Assembly: GCA_043228905.1 (NCBI GenBank) | Contig: JBHGNT010000004.1 | Location: 21,390,001-21,454,000, forward strand | Reading direction: 5' to 3' | DNA length: 64,000 nucleotides | Source: Azolla caroliniana | Taxonomy: Eukaryota > Polypodiophyta | Shown: one piece after another, positions 47,822 to 58,823 of the stretch | Layout of the letters: every line of letters begins with the position of its first letter | Numbering within the stretch: the first letter of the stretch is position 1 | The notes under the pieces: generated by a model | The model's database searches: none | The model's input: the letters and a program-made list of their open reading frames with translations, nothing else | Told to the model about the DNA's origin: nothing | Made by a program: the position numbers and the translations under genes

Positions 47822-50800
47822 ATGGATAGAGGCATGGCTACGTCGCTCCCGGTGGAGAAGCTCGATAGGAGCAACTACGCATCTTGGTCTTACAAGATGC
47901 ACCAGTACCTGCTTGGACACGGGTACTGGAGTTATGTCGAAGGAGCGAATGATGCGGCGCCAGACTCGGCACACAAGGACTTCCCGGTATGGGAACAGGC
48001 GGCAAGCAGGGTGATGTACTGCTTCGCGTCCAGTGTCGGCGATCAACTGCTCAGCCACATCCGTGACGCCAAGACACCGAAGGATGCTTGGGGGAACCTG
48101 AAAAAGGTTTTCGTCGCAAGCACCACTGCCCGGAAGTTGCAACTCAGACAGGAGTTGAGCAATGTTCGACAGAAGAACATGTCCGTGGCAGACTACACGG
48201 GCCGGATAAAGGAGATCTGCGACTCGCTTGCCTCTATCAATGTTACCGTAGAGGAAGACGAGATGGTGCAGGTATGTCTCGGAGGCCTGGCGTCCAAGCT
48301 CGGAGCGTTCCGGACTGCGGTGTGTACAAGGGAGAATACCCCCTCATTCTTCGACTTACAGTCGATGCTCCTTGTAGAGGAGAACCACGCCGGTGCATCT
48401 AACAGTGCATCCCCGGACAGCCGAATGCTGTACACGGGAACGGATCGGCTCCGTGGGCGTGGTGGAAGAGGTGGGTCGGCACGCAATGGAGGCGGCCGGC
48501 AAGAGCAGGAACGGAGGCACTATGAGCGTGCCGACAGCAGTTCCGGGACTTCCACAATCAGGGGGAGTCAAGGCGATGCCGGAGGCCGGCAAGACAAATC
48601 CACTACGGAATGCTGGTACTGTGGCAAAAAAGGCCACAGGGAAAGCGAGTGCTAGAGAAAGCGTGCCGATTCGGACAAATCCGGATCCGCCAAGACCGGT
48701 AAGGATGGCCGGCAAAACTCGCACTACGCAAACGGATCAGGAGGATCCGGAACCGGAAAGGCCGGTAAGGGGCCAGCCTTGGTGATGAATCACAAGGCAA
48801 ACTCAATGAAGAAGACCACTTCCAAAACGGAGGAAGTGTGGTATGTTGATTCCGGCGCGTCGAACCACATGACGAGCCACAAAGAGTGGTTCTCCTTTCT
48901 GGAGAAACCGGATCAACCAGGAGTAGTCGAAACCGGAGACGACACTCCTCACCCAATCGTGCACGTCGGAGAAGTCCCTCTAAGCCACGTCGGACAGAAA
49001 GGGAAGCTGATGAACGTATTACACGTTCCGACAATCACGAAGAACCCGGTGTCCGTCAGTCAGATTGTCAACCAGGGGATGCAGGTGTGGTTTACGCACC
49101 TCGGGTGCTTCATTGAGGATGAGGGCGAAGTCATTGCGCAACGGCGCAGAGACGAGAGGATGTTTATCCTCGACACCAATGACTTTGGCACCGCTCTGTT
49201 CGCGAAACGACAGAAGGTCGAGTCGGACATCGACCTGTGGCACAAGCGGATAGGCCACGTCAACTACCGGAGGCTTCAAGACCTGCAAACGAAACAAGTC
49301 GTTTTCGGTTTGCCGAAGTTCAGCGGCCGGAGAGCCGAAATCTGTGAAGCCTACCAACTTGGGAAGCAACACCGTCTTCCATTCCCCACCGAACGGAACT
49401 GGAGCCGTAACAAGCTCGATCTCATCCATTCGGATGTGTGGGGACCGGCACAAAGTGTAAGCCTTGGCGGGAGCCGATACTTCGTCTCCTTCATCGACGA
49501 CTATACTCGACATACTTGGATCTACCTCATTGAGCGGAAGAGCGAAGTCTTCGACTGTTTCCGGAGCCTCCAGAAGATGGTGGAACGGGAATCGGAGAGG
49601 AAGATCAAATGCCTTCGGTCGGATGGCGGAAAGGAATATTTTTCCAGCCAATTCACTAGTTATCTGCAGCAGAAGGGAATTCGGCGAGAGTTCAGTTGCA
49701 GATACACACCGGAGCAAAACGGTGTGGCCGAAAGGAAGAACCGGACACTCGTCGAAGCGGCAAGGGCAATGTTGGAGGAGAAGAGCATGCCCCGGTTCTA
49801 CTGGGCGGAGGCGGTCCAGACGGCCGTCTACATACAAAACCGCATTGGTGACAAGGTGTCAGCTCATGAGTTGTATTTCGGGCGCAAGCCGAACTTAAGA
49901 CACCTTCGGATATTCAACAACATAGCGTATCTGCATGTGCCGGATTAGAAGCGGAGAAAGCTGGATGCAAAATCGGAAAAATGCATCCTAGTCGGCTATG
50001 CTCAAGAGCAAAAGGGGTATAAGTGCTATAACCCCCGGACGAAGGAAGTCTGAGTTAGCCAGGATGTCGAGTTCGACGAATCGGCATCCTGGTACTCCGT
50101 ACCGACTCCGACTTCCGATCCCGACCCAATGCCAGAAGATTAGGCCAGTGAGCCTGAATCAGCCCTGGTAGAGGATGATGAAGTCGAGACTCAAGATGAG
50201 AGTCCGGAATCGTTTCGGTTGAGTGGACCGAACGAGCGATTGAGTCGGTTGGACCAGTCGGATGAAGAGACGGCAAGTGGTGGAGACTCTGCCGTGCTCT
50301 CCCTGCGCAAGGAACCGAGGAAACGGTTCACGCGCAAAGAGAAGGGGAAGAGGAAGATGCCGGAATTCGAAACCGGCAATGATGAGTCGGATCAGTGCGT
50401 ATCTGACTCCGGAAAGGAGAAAGGCAGATCTTCGGCAACGAGGACCGAACTGGCCAAGAAGGGCCTCAAATTAGGTGACGGTGCGTTGCGCCGATCAACC
50501 CGTCAGAAGGATCCCGTCGTGCGGTACGGGTACAATGAATACATGGCGCATCATTATGCGTACATGATTAAGGTGACAGAAGTGCGTGAGCCGGAGAGCT
50601 ACGCAGAAGCGGCAAAGGACGCAAATTGGCGTGCCGCTATGGACGAAGAAATGCAGGCACTCAATGCCAACGAAACTTGGGACCTAGTTGATCCTCCCCG
50701 TCATTGTAAACCGATCGGATGCAAGTGGGTGTACAAGGTCAAGTACAACGCCGACGGTTCTGTTAACCGGTACAAAGCCCGGTTAGTGGCGAAGGGATAC

Positions 50801-52441
50801 GCGCAGACCCACGAAATTGACTACGACGAGACCTTCGCTCCTGTGGCGAAGATGACGACGGTTCGTGTGGTATTGGCGGTTGCTGCGGCAAGGGGGTGGC
50901 ATCTTCACCAGATGGATGTGAAGAACGCCTTCCTTCAAGGAGAGCTTGAAGAAGAAGTCTTTATGACTCAGCCCCCCGGATTTCAATCGGAGATGAACAA
51001 ATCGGCGGTATGCCGACTGAAGAAGTCGCTTTACGGCTTGAAGCAAGCCCCCCGAGCTTGGAACACGAAGATCACGCACCGGTTGCGTCAGCTGGGGTTT
51101 GCTGTCTCTAAGTCGGACTCTTCGTTGTTCATCCAGCAAGGCTCTGACGGTCCGGTATGTATACTCTTGTATGTGGATGATTTAGTCATCACCGGACCGG
51201 GTCTTCCCGAAATCAACCGCGTCAAGTCCCAGTTGTCGGACGCATTCGAAATGAAGGACCTGGGGGACCTTCATTATTTTCTTGGGATCGAAGTGATCCG
51301 GACCCCCGACGGCATATTGCTCTCACAACGACATTATGTGTTGAATATGCTGTATAAGTTCGGCATGACGGATTGGCGACCTGTCTCCACACCCCTGGAC
51401 CGGAACCAGAAGCTCCGTCCCAACTCCGGACCGACTTGCAATGAGAAACGGTTCCGACAGGTTGTCGGAAGCCTGATCTACTTAACCATCACCTGACCCG
51501 ACATCAGCTATCCGGTCGGCATGGTAAGCCAGTTCATGCAGAAGCCGACCGTGGAGCACCTTCAGTGCGCGCAACGAATATTACGGTATGTCAGCGGCAC
51601 TAAGGACCGGGGACTGCTATACTGGCGAGGTATACCCGAAGAGCTTGTCGGTTACACAGATGCTGACTGGGCCGGCGATGCGTCTGATCGCCGCTCCACT
51701 TCCGGATACATGTTCTCCATAGGTAGCGCGGCCGTTGCATGGAGCAGCAAGAAGCAGCCCACAGTGGCTTTGTCAAGCACTGAGGCTGAGTACCGGGCCG
51801 CTACCGTTGCCACTTGTGAAGCCATCTGGCTTCGGCGACTGCTGCGAGACTTGCGGATCGAGGTACCAACCCTGATCCCGATTTACTGCGATAACATGAG
51901 CAGCCTGCAGCTCGCCAAGAACCCTATGTTCTATGCTCGCATAAAGCACATCGAGCTGCACTACCACTTCGTGCATGAGCGGGTCCTGAGCGGTGAAGTT
52001 GACCTACGGTATGTTCATACGGATCGGCAAGTTGCCGACATCTTCACCAAGCCGCTCGGATCGGACAAGTTGCAACACTTTACCGACATGCTTGGTATTC
52101 AGCATCTCGACGTGCCACACTTGAGGGGGAGAAGCAAGGGCAAAGTCTCTACCGAAACGGGCAAAGGCCAAAAAACTGTTGAACCCGTCGGTAAGAGGAG
52201 AGCCGGAAGAAGAGGAGACAAGAAGATGAAGGAAGTCGAGTCGACACATCCGAACAGGTCGGAGCAAGCGGCTGTGAAGAAGAGTTGTGCACTCAGGAAG
52301 AGAAGCGCATGCTGTGCGGAGGTCATCACGACGGTACTGACCATGATACAGAGTCGAATGAAGAATTCGATTTCGGTTCACCGGCTGAAGAAGCCGAGGG
52401 AAGCATGGACAAGGCCAAGACTCAGAAGTGGTCCGATGTGA
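47822..52441 (+). pseudogene. Element E gag-pol, one frame with five stops
   Basis: One frame runs from ATG 47822 to 52,441, cut by TAG 48653, TAG 49946, TGA 50051, TAG 50141 and TGA 51494, with no frameshift. Gag ends with a zinc knuckle CWYCGKKGHRESEC. Protease is WYVDSGASNHM. Integrase shows DLWHKRIGHVNYRRLQDL, then LDLIHSDVWGP, FIDDYTRHTW and GVAERKNRT. RT has the copia block HQMDVKNAFLQGELEEEVFM and LLYVDDLVITG. RNase H has GYTDADWAGDASDRRSTSGY and IYCDNMSSLQLAKN. Gag-integrase-RT-RNase H order defines Ty1/copia. At least 50051 and 51494 sit where the family normally has arginine, fitting CGA to TGA change. Confidence 0.85.
52130..52440 (+). other. Unassigned 300 bp at the right end of element E
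   Basis: Lies between the polypurine tract of E and the resumption of element D. It keeps the RNase H frame open to 52,441 but does not resemble the 5' LTR. Origin unknown. Confidence 0.4.
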
Positions 52442-54194
52442 GTTTCTCTTCAAGGGTCTTCATTGCCTTTCGGCCGTTGGCCTGGATGTCCTTTTCTTTG
52501 TATGAGGATTGGCAAAGTTTGGCGCAGAGACGGTCAATCTCTGATTCCGCTAGTTGCATGGCCCGTTTCGCTTTCGAGGCAATGGCGGTCTAAGCTTCAA
52601 TCTCTTCCCTCAGGGCTTCAACGACGTTGGTTGTTGGTGGAGCTGCTTGTTGCGCCGTAGTTGCGTTATTTTCCAACTCCGTGATGCATTCATTGGCCTT
52701 TTGTAGCTCGGCTTGGGTCAGTTTAACTTTTTTCCAGACATTTTTATGTTTAATCGCCATATCCTTGGCGCCCATACTGACCTTTGCTAGTTCCCTATGA
52801 ACTTCGACAAGGGCCGTGTTTAATGGGGGTAGTTCCATCCCCATTCGGCGTATTCTGACATTCCTCTACCTGCCGACTCTGGCTAACCGATCCTCGTCAT
52901 CGCTTTCCGCCGTTTGTGTTAACGCGCGCTCGATCATTTGGCACTCTGCGTGCTCCTTGGCCATTCGTTGTGAGACTTTTATCTGTTGCGTTGCCAAGAA
53001 TTCCATGAGTTCAAAAGTGGTTCCGAACTGTAATAGTGCGCCGAACTCATGGGCCGTGTCTGGAATGTCCGGATACGCCAGGACCTCGCTTTCAACTGTC
53101 AATACGCCTTTCCCCCGCTGTGACTGGGCCGTAATGATCGGCCGTGGTTCCCGGATTACTTCGAAGGTGGTGTTGGGCTCCGTAGCTACGGAACTGTCGC
53201 CCACAGTCGTCGTCTCCATGGCCGCGAGTGTGTCTTTAACTAACCCTCGCCCATCTTTCCTATCCAGTCTCCGCCTTTTCGGCCTTGGGCTTTCTTGTCG
53301 TGGTTCGGCTTCCGGCTTTGGTGCCGCCTCCTCTGTGCGCGCAACCTGCTCTTCCTGCGTTGTTCGCGTGTTCGGCTGGGCGGGTTGGGGTTCATCCTCC
53401 CACTCTGTGGTGGCTAACTTAGCTAACCTTCGCTTCGTGGATTGAGGCGGCGGCGTGGGCTTGCTGGGCTGCGGTGCTGGTAGACCTCGGGGTGGGAATA
53501 GTATCGTCAAGTACTGTTGTATGATAGGCCTGAGCTTTTTGCCTCCTTGATACGCGAGCACGCCTTCCCTTAACGTTGGTCCCGTAATGACCCCCCAATC
53601 GACCGTACTCCCTTCAAAGGTATCAATGATGATACCTGCCTTCTGCTTGGGCATCCCATATGTGTTTACATGTATGCATCCGACCTCCAATAGGAACTTG
53701 GCGATTTCGCGGAAAAAGGGATCCGGGATCTCCTTCATTCTATATGCCTTGGTGGATGACGAATATGGACCGAAATACCTCTACAGGGACTCCGCAAGGT
53801 GGATTTCGAAATGCCTTTCACTCAGTGATGACATGTCCAACTTTTTCCGGATGGATGAGTTGGTGACCGTGTCAATGTTGAGCTTTCTAGTGATGTCCAG
53901 TGTGTCAGGGTGTGGAGGTGCCTCAACGACCCAAATGTACCCATCCAAGCGTTTCTCCCCGAGCCATCGACGCAAGGCGGTAGAGATAAATATCGGCATA
54001 GTCGGAATAGGCTCGTGGCTTGTGGGTGAAGACTGTTGGTTGCGGCGGGCTTGAGCTCTGTGATAAGATGGAGAAGAGGGTGAGGAAGGGGAGCGATGAG
54101 AGCACTGAGAGTTAGAAGGTTGATTTCTATATTGTGCAGAGAACCTTCTATTTCCTTCTTTTTGTGGCCTAGGGTTCATTGGTCGGTGAGCCAT
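52441..54194 (-). pseudogene. Element D ORF2, N-terminal and middle part
   Basis: The start ATG is at 54194. One in-frame TAG at 53781-53783 lies in a region aligning to A's TRYFG motif. Strong matches to A ORF2 are DPFFREIAKFLLEVGCIHVN with A's DPLFREIARVLHEYGHVY, and AGIIIDTFEGSTVDWGVI with A's AGMIIATYEGVKVDWPVL. A basic KRRLAKL segment, a Glu/Pro/Thr linker and a coiled coil (about 52,900-52,600) follow. The frame leaves at 52,441 into element E. Confidence 0.8.
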
Positions 54195-54346
54195 CGTGGT
54201 GCCGCGTAATCTTGGTCTAGAAGTCTGTGCATGCCTTAAGTCCTTTTAATAGCATCGCTATCTTCTCTTCTTTTTCCTTTTTCTTTTTGTCATAACGGTT
54301 ACATACAATACTATATTTACACTATAATACAAATGGGCCCATCTAC

Positions 54347-55914
54347 TTACTCCGTGGATTCTTCGGCTTTGTCCTGTCCGGCGGGGAACGAGTTAGGTGG
54401 CGTAGGTCCCAGATAAGGTTTAAGGTGAAACCCATTCACTTTCTGTCGTAACACTTCCACGACCAACGTGCCAAGTTGAAACGTGCCTTGTTCTGCTCCT
54501 ACTATCTAGTACGGGCTTGTCCAGCGGAATCGTAATTTTCCTAGCATATGCCCCATGCGTGTTTGGAAAACTAATACCGCTTTTCCAACTGTAAAATCTT
54601 TTTCACGTGCATGTCGGTGTCGGTCAACGAATGCTTTGTGCCGCCGCTGTTCCTGCTCTAATATGGCCATACTACGTACCCTTGTTTCTCCTAGCTCTAG
54701 CAGTCTCTGTAGCCGTATTTGTGCGGATTTGCCCTCTGGTAGCCGGGCTCGTATTTGAATCCTTAGACTGGGTACCTAGAATTCAACTAGCATCACGGCC
54801 TCCAAACCAAATGCCAGCCTGAACGGTGTTGATTGTATGCTGCTCTTATAGCTGGTACGGTATGCCCATAATGCGCTATGCAACTTGGTGTCCCAATCCA
54901 TCCTGTTCTCATTGACTATCTTTTTGAGGATAGTTTGGAGGGTTTTGTTCGTGGATTCCGCCAAGCCGTTTGCCTGCGGGTAATACAACGTACTTTTCTT
55001 GTGCACCACTGCGTAATGTTGGGTCAGTTTGTTGATGACCGTATTCAGAAAGTGACTCCCTTGGTCACTAATGAGCTCGATAGGGTAGCCGAAACGACAC
55101 CAGATGTGTTTGTATAGGAATTTCGCCGTGACTGCCGCGGTATTCTTGCGTAGTGGTTTCGCTTCTACCCACTTGGTGTAGTAATCCGTAGCCACTAGGA
55201 TGTACTTATTGCCTGTTTGAGCAGCCGCCGGGGTAAAAGGTTCCACGAAATCTAACCCCCACTTTTGGAAAGGATCTAGTGGCAACACTGGTTGGTGTGG
55301 CATTCTTGTGACTTCTGTGAGTTGGCCCAGTCGTTGGCATAAATCGCACTGTCTACAATATTCATACGTGTCCTTTTGCGTCGTCGGCCACCAAAGTCCT
55401 GCTTGCCAAATTTTCTGGGCTGTAACATCGCCCACGTAATGTCCTCCTGCCGTACCACAATGGGCTTCACGTAGAACCGCGGCCTTCTCATCCTGCCATA
55501 TTCCACGCCTCTAGATGCCGTCACTGCCCTTGTGGTATAGTATGTTTTCCACTAAACAAAAATTTCGACTCCGAACGGCCAACCGTTTTTTCTCATCCGT
55601 CCGTAATTGGGGTGGCGGTAACCCCGTGGTAAGGAAGTAGGTCATTTCCATGAGCCACCAATCCGGGAACGTCTTTTCCGTTCGTTCTGCTAGCGTTGCT
55701 ACCCCCAGAATGTCTGCATCCGGAAAGTCGTCGTCATCCCTCTGCACCGTTTCTCCATTATCGAGTCTGCTCAAAAAATCTGCCACTACATGTTGCGTAC
55801 TTGGGCGGTGTTGAATTACAAAGTCGAATTCTTGAAGCAGCAACATCCATCTTGCCAATTTCCCCGTCAACGCTTGTTTCTCCACCAAATATAGCAATGC
55901 CGAATGATCCACGT
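54347..55914 (-). pseudogene. Element D pol: RNase H end and integrase
   Basis: Starts at the RNase H motif VDHSALLYLVEKQALTGKLA (interrupted by B at 55,914). Integrase follows with AHCGTAGGHY, CDLCQRLGQ, KWGLDFVEPF, ISDQGSHFLN and GLAESTNKTL. Stops include TAG at 55,511-55,513 and TAG at 54,776-54,778. Residue identity to element A is high in the catalytic core, but the Gly before Pro in GLDFVGP is Glu here. Confidence 0.8.
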
Positions 55915-56550
55915 TGTCGTGAAGAAAACCGTCCACAAGCGGAATCGGTGCACAGGAGCGTAGGAACCGGCTCTTCTCGAATGTTGTCCATAGAAGATCC
56001 TAGGCGGGTAGATTTAGTGGGTAGGAAGTAAAGGGGAAACGGCTCCTTCCTTGCCTATAAAAGGGAGGGAGACGAGAAGGGGGGGGGATCGCGTAGAGTC
56101 GAGGACGAAGTGCTGTCGGTTTGCGTGCGAAGGCTTCTCTCTCTCTCTCTCTCTCTCTGGTTTGCAAACGCCATAGCTTCCTTCTGTGCAGGTTCGGGAG
56201 GCTCGCGCTGCTCTGAGGAATGCCCGAGTGCTTCCGGCAGCACCTCCAACCTACTCCTTCCTCTCTGTGCATTTACAAGCAGGTATCGGCATCTGTTCGC
56301 CGGCCTGTTCGGTTGTAACCGACTTCGTGTTTTGTTGTCTTCGTGTTCTTATTGTTTGTCTTTGTTAATACATACATACATTCGTGTCTTTCTGTGTCGC
56401 TGTCCCACTCGCGTCTTTGCGTCGAAGGGCCGTGTCCCTATGGATCTACGCTCGCACGTAGAGGGTTTCTTCCCCTTCCTCTCTTGCTCTTTGGTACAGG
56501 ACCCCTGAGGTTCCGCCTCATTCCACGCATCCGCGAGGAATACCTCGACA
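55915..56550 (+). repeat. 5' LTR of element B
   Basis: 636 bp. CCTATAAAAGGGAGGGAG near 56,054 is the promoter region; a (CT)n run follows at about 56,136-56,158. Confidence 0.9.
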
Positions 56551-56593
56551 TCTTGGTGAACCCGACGTGAAGGAGGCGGCAGAAGAGCAGAAG

Positions 56594-57358
56594 ATGAAAG
56601 GGTCGAATCTTGTAGAGGCCATGGCTTCGGCCGTGGATCGGATATTGAGTGCACGCGAGGGCACCGGCGCCCTCGACAGAGCCATTGAGGCGGTCGTCGG
56701 TACGATCGGCCGGTTCAACGGAAAGGATGCCACGAAGTATTTGGCGTCCTACGGGGCAGAAATGCTGATGCGGGACATTCCGGAAGAGAGGCGTCTTGCC
56801 GGGTTTCCTCGAGTGGCGATGCTGAGCATCCATGCGGAGGTGCTCGAGGTGCGGGCGGAGAGCCGTACTTGGAAGGAGTTCGAAGGCCGACTCCGAGAAA
56901 AATACGGGCTGGACGACGCGCTCCGGCTTTCGAAAAGGGACTTCATGGAATGGGTGGAGTTCCCCGGCAAGGGAAGAAACGCGACGGCACTCCTCCGGGA
57001 GTTCGAAGAACGCTTTGCGCGCCTTTCGGCGCTTGACCGAACCGTTCTGGATACAAGCCGGGTCCTACTGTTCGTCAAGTCGGTGGACGAGCGGGACCGG
57101 GACCAAGTCGGCTCCTTGCTGGAAACCGAGGACGGGCTGACAACCGACTGGGCTGCGGTAAGAGGGTCTGTGGCCGTTTTGATAAACGGCGAGAATGGGC
57201 TGACAACGGGGCGGCCGGTGCGGGCTCTGTCACAGCAAGGAGGCTTGAACCGGCACCGCAAGTGCGAAGGGAAAAAACCCGTGAATGGCTCGAAACCGGT
57301 CCGGCTTCGACCGGCATGGTCAATGGCTCGTCCGGAGGAGCGGCGGTGGAGGAGTTGA
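56594..57358 (+). pseudogene. Element B gag, N-terminal part
   Basis: The frame is open from 56567; first ATG at 56594. Shows GRFNGKDATKYLASYGAEML and LLREFEERFARLSALDR, a capsid-like helical region. Comparison with C (25,395-25,440) shows that one base has been lost near 57,163, after DWAAV, which shifts the frame. The true continuation is in the frame of the next entry. Confidence 0.75.
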
Positions 57359-58719
57359 CGCGGGCGATAAAGGATCTCCAGATCGCCCAGACTCGAAGGG
57401 AAGGCAGCGAACCGGCTCGTGACCGACGGCCGGCAGCAGGGAACAGGTGCATGTGGTGCGACAAGGTCGGCCACATCCGGAAGGACTACGGCGATTTCGC
57501 AGAATCGTTGAGGAACCGGGTGGTGTACCTGTGGGAAGGCCGGGTGCACACCGGCGACACCAGGAGGGCCCTGAACCGAAATGACGGACGAGGAGGTATG
57601 AAGAGACTGATGGAAGAGGCAGCGGCCCGACACGTGGAAGCCATCCACTACTCGGCGTCGGCCGGCATTCGGGTCGGGTGCAGCGAGGCCCGAAAGGAGG
57701 GCAAAGACGGATTCTGGGCGGCAATGCTGGAAGGTCTTGCCGACGCACGACTAAGGAAAGATGAAACGGACCGCGCTGAGAAACGGGTCCGGGAAATAAC
57801 CGGGTGGAGCGATCCGGTCGAGGAGAAGACGAGCTTCGTAGAAGCCGCCTGCCGGAACTACGAGGCTCTGGTAGAAGACAAGCGAGTGGGGAAAGCCGGA
57901 GCGGCCGGGCCCTCACAACGATACGAGACCCGATTCGGGCAGCGACGGAACGATGCCGGTGGGTCCGGCTTGCAAGATAACCCCAGGAAGGGCGGATACC
58001 GATTGGGGACGGAAATAGAAAGGACTACGGACCTACGAAAGGCCCTAGAAGAACAGATCCTCGACAACAAAGTGGAGCTATCATTGCGGGAGGTGCTAGG
58101 GATCGCCAAGAAGGAGTTCCACGACTCCATTGTAGACTTGGTGAAACGGAAGAGGCTGTCGACGGAGACGGATCCTGAAAGACCGGTAGAGGTGCGGACG
58201 ACGCACATCGACGACTCGGCGCTGGCAGATGAGTGGGCGGAGAGCCACTATTCGAGGCCACACTGGGCCCGAGCGACCACGGAGACCCCGGTAAAGATCG
58301 GAGATGTTCAGGAACCGGTGGTGGCGTTGGTGGACCACGGTTCGGAAATAAACCTGATGTCCATGGACTTCTATAAGAAGGGGAAGTGGCCGATCAACAC
58401 CAAGCACAGGTGGAAGATACGGGCGGCGACGCGCGCCACCGAGGAACTGCATGGGGCCTGCCCGAACGTGCGAGTCAAGATTGGCGACGTCGAGATTGAC
58501 CAGCACTTCTTCGTACAGGAGACGTCCTCGCACCCGGTCATATTAGGTGAACCATACATCACGGCGGCGCGGATGGAGACCAAAGTGTTGGACAACGGGT
58601 CGGCCTACGCGAGGGTCAAAAGCCAGGACGGGCGCCATTCGGTCCAATTTCTGACGGTGCGGCCGAACCACGAGAGAAACCGCGAATCCCTCGGTGGCGA
58701 GAACCGGGAGGATTTTTAG
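57165..58719 (+). pseudogene. Element B gag end and protease
   Basis: Contains a zinc-knuckle-like CMWCDKVGHIRKDYGDF (about 57,450-57,500) in which the fourth ligand is Tyr, not Cys. A long Lys/Glu-rich region follows. The protease is VALVDHGSEINLMS (about 58,320-58,361), then EIDQHFFVQETSSHPVILG and RMETKVLDNGSAYARV. DHGSE replaces the usual D(S/T)G. Ends at TAG 58717-58719. Confidence 0.75.
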
Positions 58720-58823
58720 AGAGGGCTGCCAAGGCGTGGGGCCGAGACAGCCCGGACACTCGGAAAAGACCCCACGACTGTACGATAGGTAGGAAAATTT
58801 GCTTCTCCAACCACGGAGGGTGT

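Larger units (their letters stand above)
47247..52440 (+). mobile_element. Copia element E, inserted in ORF2 of element D
   Basis: A 5' LTR (47,247-47,727), a methionine-initiator PBS, one gag-pol frame with nonsense mutations, and a polypurine tract TTGAGGGGGAG near 52,122. No 3' LTR follows; about 300 bp of unassigned sequence leads straight back into element D. It is therefore an incomplete, inactive copy. Confidence 0.85.

Noticed and set aside
56110-56508. 132-codon ORF and its twin at 62,452-62,892
   Set aside because: Both lie wholly in the LTRs of element B, contain a CT-encoded Leu/Ser run and are best explained as LTR sequence.
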